Shown: positions 1 through 6,660 of the stretch, one piece after another
Layout: each line of letters opens with the position of its first letter
Position numbering within the stretch: the first letter of the stretch is position 1
Origin: Candidatus Gastranaerophilales bacterium
GTDB taxonomy: Bacteria > Cyanobacteriota > Vampirovibrionia > Gastranaerophilales > Gastranaerophilaceae
Direction of reading: 5' to 3'
Length of the DNA: 64,000 nucleotides
Assembly (NCBI GenBank): GCA_947624325.1
Contig: CANQJT010000001.1
Location: 434,001 to 498,000 of the forward strand
Notes under the pieces: generated by a model
The model's database searches: none
What the model was told of the DNA's origin: nothing
The model's input: only the letters and a program-made list of their open reading frames with translations
Translations under genes and position numbers: made by a program

Positions 1-346
1 CAATTGTATTTGACTGCTCGTTTATTATACCTAAAGCTGTATATGTGCAGTTTAAACGGCTGACAAACATATTATGAAAAGCATTTAATGTATCTTTTAT
101 TTCACTATAATTCTTTATAATTTCATTGGTTTCTTTTATAAATGCAGCATAATCAATAATGCTCATCATTTTTTCAGAGTGTTTTGAAAATGACGAGTGT
201 GCCATTTTTGAAGAGTTCATCCCGCTTCCCAAGATATTAATTTTTGCAACTAATCCGGTTTTATCTATCGGATTTGTTGTATTTGGCTTTTGGGAAGAGA
301 GATTATTATTATATGAATTATCTGTTATTTCTTTATTTTTTTGCAT
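1..346 (-). CDS. partial protein with GAF-like start of a domain (C-terminus beyond window)
   Basis: Minus-strand frame open from ATG at 346 to the window edge, 115 residues visible and no stop. An SD-like AGGA lies just upstream of the ATG. The first 50 residues are polar, Asn/Ser/Lys-rich and probably disordered. From about residue 55 a helical stretch leads into residues 97-115 (SRLNCTYTALGIINEQSNT), which resemble the first helix and strand of a GAF sensory domain. If so this could be the input part of a signalling protein, but the output domain lies outside the window. It is downstream of lpxB on the same strand, 130 bases away, and may have its own promoter in the AT-rich gap. The GAF reading is tentative. 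Confidence 0.55.
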   Translation of the reverse strand, partial: MQKNKEITDNSYNNNLSSQKPNTTNPIDKTGLVAKINILGSGMNSSKMAHSSFSKHSEKMMSIIDYAAFIKETNEIIKNYSEIKDTLNAFHNMFVSRLNCTYTALGIINEQSNTI

Positions 347-476
347 GAACCAATCCTGAATACGATAATTATAAAGCTCAAAATTAAAAAAATTGCTTTT
401 TTGTAATAAAGATTTACAATTTTATCTTAACATTTTATGTTTATTTTGTAAAAAAAACCATATATTTAATGTAACT

Positions 477-1604
477 TTATATACTGTTTGCAATAATTTG
501 AGCAGTTTTTTGAAAAGCACATTCATATGATAAATTTTGCTTAACATTTTTCAATGAATTTATCATTTCAAATTTATATTTTTCGTTATTTAAAATTTTA
601 TCAATACAATCCGCAATTTTATTTTTATCAGCATCAGCCTGTAATAACTCGGGAACAATATCTTTATCCATAATAATATTAGGAAGGCACACCCTGTTAA
701 TACATCTTACAAGCCTGTAAATAAAGTATAAAATCCAAGGTCCCCGATAACTTATAATCATTGGAGTATTATATATTGCAGCTTCAAGAGCAACAGTACC
801 TGATGCCAAAATTAAAGCATCAGATACAGATAAAAGTTCATAATTTTTATTTTTTAAAACTTTAATATTTAAATCGGAATACTTTTCAATTATCGGCATA
901 ATTAATTCGTCTTTTATATTAGGCGCCTGTGCAAGTGCATATTGAACATCAGGATTTTTCTCTTTGATAATTCTGGCTGACTTTAAAAACAATTCCAGTA
1001 AATTTTTAATTTCAAATACTCTTGAGCCGGGAAATATTGAAACTAATTTTTTTGTATTATCTAAATTATTTTCATTATAAAATTGTGTTTTATCTTTTTT
1101 CTCGGGAATTTCAGCTAAAAGCGGATGACCGACAAATTCAACATCAACACCTATTTTTTCATACATTTCTTTTTCAAACGGAAATATTGTTAATACTTTA
1201 TTTATACATTTTTTTACCGTATTTAAACGCCATTTTCTTGATGCCCATATTTGAGGCGGAATATAATAAAATATTTTTATATTATATTTAGATAATAATT
1301 TTGAAAGATTAAGATTAAATCCGCCGTAATCAACCATTAAAACCATATCAGGTTTAAATTCGTCTTTTAAATATTTAGCAATTTTTCTGCCGAGCATTAA
1401 ATGATTATATATAATTTTAAAATTAAATCCGACAGCAGACATTTTAGAATGGTCGCAATATAATTTAGCACCTGCCTGCGCAAGATTTTGTCCGCCGACT
1501 GCCTCAATTTCAATATCGGGATTTATTTTTTTTAATTCCCTTACAACATCCGCAGCATGCCTGTCACCTGATAATTCACCTGTAATAATAAATAATTTTT
1601 TCAT
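477..1604 (-). CDS. lpxB: lipid-A-disaccharide synthase LpxB
   Basis: GT19 glycosyltransferase that joins UDP-2,3-diacylglucosamine and lipid X into the beta-1,6 lipid A disaccharide at the inner membrane face. At 375 residues it has normal family length. Family signatures seen are IITGELSGD (residues 6-14, the usual AGExSGD start), PPQIWASR (116-123), GHPLL (159-163), FPGSR (191-195) and ASGTVALEA (267-275) of the nucleotide-sugar-binding half. Its ATG overlaps the lpxI stop by four bases (ATGA), so the two are translationally coupled. With lpxI upstream, consecutive lipid A steps sit together. The call is secure. Confidence 0.96.
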   Translation of the reverse strand: MKKLFIITGELSGDRHAADVVRELKKINPDIEIEAVGGQNLAQAGAKLYCDHSKMSAVGFNFKIIYNHLMLGRKIAKYLKDEFKPDMVLMVDYGGFNLNLSKLLSKYNIKIFYYIPPQIWASRKWRLNTVKKCINKVLTIFPFEKEMYEKIGVDVEFVGHPLLAEIPEKKDKTQFYNENNLDNTKKLVSIFPGSRVFEIKNLLELFLKSARIIKEKNPDVQYALAQAPNIKDELIMPIIEKYSDLNIKVLKNKNYELLSVSDALILASGTVALEAAIYNTPMIISYRGPWILYFIYRLVRCINRVCLPNIIMDKDIVPELLQADADKNKIADCIDKILNNEKYKFEMINSLKNVKQNLSYECAFQKTAQIIANSI

Positions 1605-2416
1605 ACCGCCATTACAATAATATTATTTTTATCTGCAAATTCAATAGTTTTTTTATGGTCAACAAGAATAGTTTCGTTTGCTTCCACCGCAATAAGTTTT
1701 GCTTTATACTTTTTCATTGTTTTAAGAGTATTAAGTCCGAACGCAGGGATATCAAATCTTTTATCCTGATTAGGTTTTGCTACTTTTACTATAACAGAAT
1801 CTTTTTTTCCGAGTTTACAGCCTCTTTTAATACATTTATCGGTACCTTCAATAGCTTCTATTGCCATAATCATCCTGTCTTTAATTACAACGGATTGACC
1901 TATATCAAGCTGACCCATTTCTTTTGCAATTTTATAACCGTATTCAACATCATCAAGCATAGCGCTGTCGGGTTGAATTTTACCTAAGATGCCTCTTGGA
2001 ACCATTAAATTTTTAATAAATATTGTTTGATCAAGAACACTAACACCTATTTTATTAAGTTCATTCACTAAGAATAGCATTATAGCATCATCATTTAGTC
2101 TTTTAGCCTGCTTTAAGAATTCTATTGCAAGAGAATCAAACCTTGGTCTTTTAACTACAACACTTTTTGAAACTTTGCCGATAAAAGTTAACTGTTTAAT
2201 TCCTTCATTAATTAAAATATTTTTTATTTTTAATACTTCTCCGGGGGCGCAGTCATACACTTTAGAGCAATATTTTTTTAATTCCTTTTTATTATCAGAT
2301 GACAAAGATACCGCAATAACTTCAAATCCGTTTTCTTTTGCGTTTTTGGCTAAATGAACGGGTAATTGACCGTTTCCTGCTATTAAGCCTTGTTTTTTTT
2401 CTAATTCAATAGACAC
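1601..2416 (-). CDS. lpxI: UDP-2,3-diacylglucosamine pyrophosphatase LpxI
   Basis: DUF1009/LpxI family protein that hydrolyses UDP-2,3-diacylglucosamine to lipid X and UMP, replacing LpxH in many non-gammaproteobacteria. Seen: GLIAGNGQLPV (residues 10-20) typical of the N-terminal domain, RLNDDAIM (106-113), and a C-terminal catalytic domain with KRFDIPAFGLNTLKTM and VEANETILVD. Length of 271 residues is normal. The start is GTG at 2416, preceded by AAGGAAG at good spacing. The product feeds LpxB, whose gene overlaps the lpxI stop. It lies directly downstream of the TSCPD gene, 11 bases away, and is probably cotranscribed with it. Confidence 0.94.
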   Translation of the reverse strand: MSIELEKKQGLIAGNGQLPVHLAKNAKENGFEVIAVSLSSDNKKELKKYCSKVYDCAPGEVLKIKNILINEGIKQLTFIGKVSKSVVVKRPRFDSLAIEFLKQAKRLNDDAIMLFLVNELNKIGVSVLDQTIFIKNLMVPRGILGKIQPDSAMLDDVEYGYKIAKEMGQLDIGQSVVIKDRMIMAIEAIEGTDKCIKRGCKLGKKDSVIVKVAKPNQDKRFDIPAFGLNTLKTMKKYKAKLIAVEANETILVDHKKTIEFADKNNIIVMAV

Positions 2417-2427
2417 TTTTCTTCCTT

Positions 2428-2706
2428 TTAATTGGTTATTTCCTGTTTCATTTTTGATTTCAATTCAATTAGGCATTTACTTAGCTGGTCCGGACAGCTT
2501 GTAGGTTTTGAGCCGCACTTAATTCCTTGAAGTTTATTTATAACCTCATCAATTTCCATGCCTTTTACAAGGTTTTTTATTCCCTGCAAATTTCCCATGC
2601 AACCGCCGATAAATTCCACATCGTAAATTTTAGTTCCGTCAACTACTACATTTATTAAACCGCAGCATGTACCCTCTGTTCTGTATTGTATTGATTTTAG
2701 AGCCAT
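2428..2706 (-). CDS. TSCPD-domain protein (TIGR03905 type)
   Basis: Small 92-residue cysteine-rich protein of the stand-alone TSCPD family. That domain also occurs at the C-terminus of B12-dependent ribonucleotide reductases. Seen: CCGLI near residue 14, GGCMGNLQGI around residues 34-43, and the name-giving TSCPDQLSKC near residues 68-77. The conserved cysteines suggest metal or redox chemistry, but the function of the stand-alone form is not established. ATG at 2706 has AAAGGA upstream. It lies between pit and lpxI on the same strand with short gaps, which probably reflects operon packing rather than a shared pathway. Confidence 0.85.
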   Translation of the reverse strand: MALKSIQYRTEGTCCGLINVVVDGTKIYDVEFIGGCMGNLQGIKNLVKGMEIDEVINKLQGIKCGSKPTSCPDQLSKCLIELKSKMKQEITN

Positions 2707-2719
2707 TTTTAGTCCTTTT

Positions 2720-3730
2720 CTAGTGAGGTATATGTTTTAATATAGAATATATTAATAAAGACATTATAACGCAGCAAGGAATAGTTAGCACCCATGCCGT
2801 TACAATATTTTTAATAATATTAGTTCGCACCCCTTTTCCGTTAATAGCTGTTCCTACCCCCATTATAGAAGTGGAAACAACATGGGTGGTGCTTAAAGGT
2901 ATACCAAAAACTGATGCGGTAAGAATTATTGAAGCTGATGAAAAATCTGCGGCAGCACCGGATATTGGTTTTAGTTTAATAATTTTACTGCCCATTGTCT
3001 TTATTATTTTCCAGCCGCCTGTCATTGTACCGCAAGCCATTGTTATGGCGCATACAAGTTTTACATATAAAGGAATATTAAATTCCCCTTGGGGCATAAC
3101 TAAAACTCCGCCCGTGACAAGTGCCATTGTAATTACACCCATTGTTTTCTGAGCATCGTTTAAACCGTGGCTTAATGCCATTAACCCCGAGGCAAAGACC
3201 TGAACTCTTTTAAATCTTCTGTTTATAACATCCGGCTTAATTTTATAAAATAATCTTAAAAATGAACACATTACAATAAATCCGACTGTAAAGCCGACAA
3301 CAGGCGATGCAAACATCGGAACAATTATTTTTTCAAACAATATTAGAAAATTTATTGAATTTAATCCTGCATGAATAAATGCAGAACCTAATAATCCGCC
3401 AATTAAAGCATGCGAGGAACTGGAAGGAAGTCCGAACCACCATGTAATTAAATTCCATATTACGGCAGTTATTAAAGCACATAAAATAACTTGAAGAGTA
3501 ATTGTATCACTTGCGATTATTCCTGCACCAATTGTTTTTGCAACATTTACTCCAAGTAATGCACCTATACATTCCATTGTTGCTCCGTACAATACTGCCT
3601 GCCTCGGCGACAATACTTTTGTTGATACGACGGAGGCTATTGAGTTTGCGCAGTCATGAAATCCGTTTATATAATCAAATGCAAGTGCAACTACTATTAC
3701 TAAAACTAACAGAATTATAGTTAATGTCAT
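2720..3730 (-). CDS. pit: PiT-family inorganic phosphate transporter
   Basis: Low-affinity inorganic phosphate permease of the PiT/PHO4 family in the inner membrane. The 336 residues are almost all hydrophobic, with about ten membrane segments, which is the usual size for the short bacterial PiT form. The two inverted-repeat signatures are visible: FHDCANSIASVV near residue 24 and SHGLNDAQKTMGVI near residue 187. In the first, Cys replaces the usual Asn of the GxNDxANS motif. GAGGA precedes the ATG. It sits 13 bases downstream of the DUF47 gene, its usual regulatory partner in bacteria. Confidence 0.93.
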   Translation of the reverse strand: MTLTIILLVLVIVVALAFDYINGFHDCANSIASVVSTKVLSPRQAVLYGATMECIGALLGVNVAKTIGAGIIASDTITLQVILCALITAVIWNLITWWFGLPSSSSHALIGGLLGSAFIHAGLNSINFLILFEKIIVPMFASPVVGFTVGFIVMCSFLRLFYKIKPDVINRRFKRVQVFASGLMALSHGLNDAQKTMGVITMALVTGGVLVMPQGEFNIPLYVKLVCAITMACGTMTGGWKIIKTMGSKIIKLKPISGAAADFSSASIILTASVFGIPLSTTHVVSTSIMGVGTAINGKGVRTNIIKNIVTAWVLTIPCCVIMSLLIYSILKHIPH

Positions 3731-3743
3731 ATTAAATCCTCGG

Positions 3744-4388
3744 TTAACTCATTTTCAATACGACACTGACAACCGCATCAGAAACACTGTAACAAGAATC
3801 TAACGCATTTTCTAAATCTTTATGAATATCCCTTAATTTTATTACATTTAGAGCATCATATTTACCTGAAAATAAAGCTTCTGTAGCAGATATAAGGATT
3901 TCATCCCCACGGGTTTCAATTTCTTTCATTTTAAGATTTTTTGCCGTCATATCAGAAATTGTAGGTTTTCTGAAATTAGCAAAAATCTGCTCCAGCTCTT
4001 CTGTCGCATCAATTAATGTCTGCGCCTGATTTCTTAAATTTTCGGTTATATTTTCAAGCCTGTATATTTTTATATTTATACACGACTTTGTTATTTTTTT
4101 TGTAATTTTATTTAATAAAGAAGCAATATTTTGGATATCTTCTCTGTCTATGGGGGTTACAAAAGATGTATCTAATACTTCCAGAGTCTTTTTTATATTT
4201 TTACTGCTTGCATGCTTATATTCTCTGGCAAGTGAAACATGTTCATCCGTAATACCGGATTTTAATATTTCCTGAAATAATTCCGCTGATTTTTTGCACC
4301 ATGCCGTTCCTTCTTCAAACAGAGAATAAAAAACATCATTTGAGGGAGGTAAGATATATGACATTATTCCGCTCATTAATTTAGACAT
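3744..4388 (-). CDS. DUF47/PhoU-like protein, PiT partner
   Basis: 214-residue, all-helical protein of the DUF47 (TIGR00153) family, structurally related to PhoU. Such proteins are nearly always encoded beside PiT phosphate transporters and are thought to regulate them. Seen: the N-terminal SGIMSYILPPSNDVFYSLFEEGT, split here as SGIMSYILPPSND then VFYSLFEE, and the C-terminal ETRGDEILISATEALF and LRDIHKDLENALDSC segments typical of the family. AGGAGA lies upstream of the ATG at 4388. It is the first gene of the pit operon, and the hairpin at 4419-4442 separates it from the sigma gene. Confidence 0.9.
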   Translation of the reverse strand: MSKLMSGIMSYILPPSNDVFYSLFEEGTAWCKKSAELFQEILKSGITDEHVSLAREYKHASSKNIKKTLEVLDTSFVTPIDREDIQNIASLLNKITKKITKSCINIKIYRLENITENLRNQAQTLIDATEELEQIFANFRKPTISDMTAKNLKMKEIETRGDEILISATEALFSGKYDALNVIKLRDIHKDLENALDSCYSVSDAVVSVVLKMS

Positions 4389-4418
4389 ATTTATTTTTCT
4401 CCTATACTATTCAAAAAT

Positions 4419-4442
4419 AAAACAATGCCAAAGCATTGTTTT
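4419..4442 (-). terminator. hairpin terminator after the sigma-factor gene
   Basis: AAAACAATGC, a four-base loop (CAAA), then GCATTGTTTT form a perfect ten-base-pair stem. On the minus strand the right arm is followed by a T-rich run (TTTTATTTTTG). It overlaps the stop codon of the sigma-factor gene at 4441-4443 and separates that gene from the DUF47-pit operon. Confidence 0.6.
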
Positions 4443-5088
4443 AAACTAAATTCTGTTTAACTAACTCTTTCCTTATTTTATTTAATCCTGATTGAATTAT
4501 TCTTGAAATTCTTGAAGGTGAAAGATTAAATTCCTCGGAAATTTCTCTTAATTTTTTATCATTAAAGAATTTACATTCTATTAATTCTCTTTCTCTCGGC
4601 GGTAAGTTTTTAATTGCAGCCTTTATACTTTCGCTTAATTCAAAAAACAGTATTTTTTCTTCGGGATTTCTTTTAAAATCTCTTATTTGAGTAGGATTAT
4701 CACCTTCTGCCATTTCGTCAACGGAAAGAATTGTTTTATATACAGCTTCTCTAATATTAGATTGATTATCTTCATCATAAAATGATTCCTGCTGATTTTT
4801 CAGGACATACCACTTATAACGACGTCTTACTTCATTCCTGATAGCCCATTTTATAGCTGTTGATATATATGATTTATTATATTTATCGGGTTCTGAATTT
4901 GCACAAAGCTTATGTACAACCTGAGTCCCTATATTTACCAGTTCAGAAAAATCTATTAAATGTTTTGAAGACAGTTTTTTATACTCTACCTTTGCAAGAG
5001 TATCTATTAACCCCTGATAGTCTTTTATATTAAATCTGCTTATTGTCTTTTTATCTGAACTCATATCCCTAACAAATAAACTATACAT
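4441..5088 (-). CDS. sigma-70 family RNA polymerase sigma factor, FliA/SigF-like
   Basis: 215-residue group 3-type sigma factor. Region 2 is recognisable around residues 45-95 (DFSELVNIGTQVVHKLC, then SYISTAIKWAIRNEVRRRY). Region 4 is at about 160-212: LPPRERELIECKFFNDKKL, then a helix-turn-helix SEEFNLSPSRISRIIQSGL and KIRKEL. The SPSRISRI recognition helix resembles FliA/sigma-28 and sporulation-type sigmas. It could therefore drive the flagellar genes, although it is 45 kb away from that operon. No clear SD precedes ATG 5088; an alternative start is the ninth residue at 5064. The hairpin at 4419-4442 ends it. Exact class is uncertain. Confidence 0.8.
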   Translation of the reverse strand: MYSLFVRDMSSDKKTISRFNIKDYQGLIDTLAKVEYKKLSSKHLIDFSELVNIGTQVVHKLCANSEPDKYNKSYISTAIKWAIRNEVRRRYKWYVLKNQQESFYDEDNQSNIREAVYKTILSVDEMAEGDNPTQIRDFKRNPEEKILFFELSESIKAAIKNLPPRERELIECKFFNDKKLREISEEFNLSPSRISRIIQSGLNKIRKELVKQNLV

Positions 5089-5318
5089 TATTATTTTACA
5101 TTAAATAAAAAAATTTTGTACAAGCTAAATTGGATTTATAATATTAACTTTTGTAAATTTGTATTTTTTGCTTTATTTATTGAGATTTAGGAGGTAATTT
5201 TAATTTTTCTGTGTTTATAGCAAAATATAACTAGCAATTTTTTATTATCACAAACTTTAATGAATATGAAAACTAATGTTTATTTTAGTAATTAGGTAGT
5301 AACAATAAGGAGTTAACA

Positions 5319-6431
5319 ATGATACAAGCACCAACAACACAATATATACCGGCGCAAATGCCAATACAACCAGTATATTCACAGCCAGGTGCAAATAATC
5401 CATATCAGTACAGCCAAGCTCCAGGATATTTTTATAATTATCCAACAGCAAGCTATTATAATCAAACACCGCAAACAGGCAAATCACAATTTAACGGTGT
5501 AAATATTGAAATCATAAATCCGCAAGGTCAAGGATATGTTCCGGGAACTCCGATAAGCATGCCGGTACAACAACCTGTATACACTCAAGCTCCTGTATAC
5601 CAACCGTTAGTATATCCTCAACCTCAAGCAGTTCAACAAATACCCGTACCGGTACCTGTAGCTCCTCAAACACCGGAAATTCCGGCACCTATGCCGCAAC
5701 AAATTCCGGCAGCCGTTCCTGCTTCTCAGGTAGTACAACAAGTACCTCAAGCTCAAATACCTGCACCGGTACAACAAATGCCTGCTCCGGCACAACAAGT
5801 TCCTGCAGCAGCACCTGTAATTGAACAGCCTGTAACAACACAGCAATCATCTGTTTCCCCTGAATCTTTTGCAGGTAAATTAAAAACAACTAACTTAGAT
5901 GATCAAAAAGCAGCTCTTGAAGAACTTGCTACATATATTAAATCTGAAGGTAAAGAAGGAAATGAACTTTTAGACTCCGTTGTCTTTGATGCATTAGTAG
6001 ATATTATTAATAAAGATACATCAAATCTTCAAGGTCCTTCTGAAGAAGTTAAAGAATTAAGAAATAAAAATATTGAAGATTTAACTCCGGAAGAAAAAAC
6101 TTTAGCAGAAACCCCCTGCGAAATGGAAAAAGCTCAAATGAATAAACAATATGCTTTATACACAATTTCATTTATGCAGGAAAGATTAAATAACGAATTA
6201 AAACAAACTCTGCCTCTTCAAGACTTACCTTGTATTGAAACAGTAATTAATTCAATTAAATCAGATCCTGACCCTCAAATCAGATTAGCAGGTATTTCAT
6301 CTCTTGTTCACATAGCTAAACCGGAATACAAAGAATATCTTTCAACTATATTTGAATTAGCTCAAGCTGATGAAGATGAAAGAGTTAAAGAAGCAGCAGT
6401 AAAAGCTTCGGAAAATTTAAAATCTATCTAA
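5319..6431 (+). CDS. Pro/Gln-rich protein with C-terminal HEAT-like helical repeats
   Basis: 370 residues in two unlike halves. Residues 1-180 are low-complexity, rich in Pro, Gln, Ala, Val and Tyr (repeated QQVP, PAPV and VYQP units) and surely disordered. Residues 181-370 are helical, with HEAT/ARM-like pairs such as DPDPQIRLAGISSLVHIA and DEDERVKEAAVKASENL. There is no signal peptide or membrane segment. A good AAGGAG precedes the ATG, 230 bases of AT-rich sequence upstream can hold a promoter, and a strong terminator follows at 6451. It is monocistronic. HEAT repeats usually mediate protein contacts; the partner is unknown. Translated GC choice (CCG, CCT) is richer than in its neighbours because of the proline content. 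Confidence 0.85.
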   Translation: MIQAPTTQYIPAQMPIQPVYSQPGANNPYQYSQAPGYFYNYPTASYYNQTPQTGKSQFNGVNIEIINPQGQGYVPGTPISMPVQQPVYTQAPVYQPLVYPQPQAVQQIPVPVPVAPQTPEIPAPMPQQIPAAVPASQVVQQVPQAQIPAPVQQMPAPAQQVPAAAPVIEQPVTTQQSSVSPESFAGKLKTTNLDDQKAALEELATYIKSEGKEGNELLDSVVFDALVDIINKDTSNLQGPSEEVKELRNKNIEDLTPEEKTLAETPCEMEKAQMNKQYALYTISFMQERLNNELKQTLPLQDLPCIETVINSIKSDPDPQIRLAGISSLVHIAKPEYKEYLSTIFELAQADEDERVKEAAVKASENLKSI

Positions 6432-6450
6432 TATAATATAAACATTCTAT

Positions 6451-6477
6451 AAACTGCCTCAATGAGGCAGTTTTTTT
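6451..6477 (+). terminator. Rho-independent terminator after the HEAT-protein gene
   Basis: AAACTGCCTC, loop AAT, GAGGCAGTTT followed by a run of Ts: a ten-base-pair stem plus T-tract starting 19 bases after the stop codon. This is the clearest canonical terminator in the window. Confidence 0.9.
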
Positions 6478-6484
6478 ATTTAAT

Positions 6485-6660
6485 CTAGTGTCGCAACTAT
6501 ATGCTTGCTCCTCGCAACCGTATAGTTGCTCACCTTTTCAATATGCCACTCGCAAATTTTTACTCAGCTGACGCATACAGGCTCAAACATCCTTACTTCG
6601 TTGCGGTGTTTCGCTTTGTAACACCTTCGGCTTATCGTAAAAATTTACTCGGACAATTTA
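6485..6660. repeat. structured intergenic repeat, copy A
   Basis: A noncoding stretch less AT-rich than its surroundings with nested inverted repeats. GCAACTATA at 6493-6501 pairs with TATAGTTGC at 6521-6529. AAATTTTTAC near 6556 pairs with GTAAAAATTT near 6637. GGTGTT and AACACC form an inner hairpin around 6610-6630. Its right end (TAACACC, GGCTTAT, GTAAAA, TCGGACAA in that order) recurs at 24734-24780, so this looks like a dispersed repeat. The far end reaches the stop codon of the convergent gene at 6658. Confidence 0.45.

Noticed and set aside
386-440. TTGTAA...TTTACAA near-palindrome between lpxB and the GAF-like gene
   Set aside because: Short arms in very AT-rich DNA; not distinguishable from chance, so no operator is called.
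5607-5846. Cys/Arg-rich minus-strand ORF
   Set aside because: A shadow of the Pro/Gln-rich repeats of the HEAT protein.
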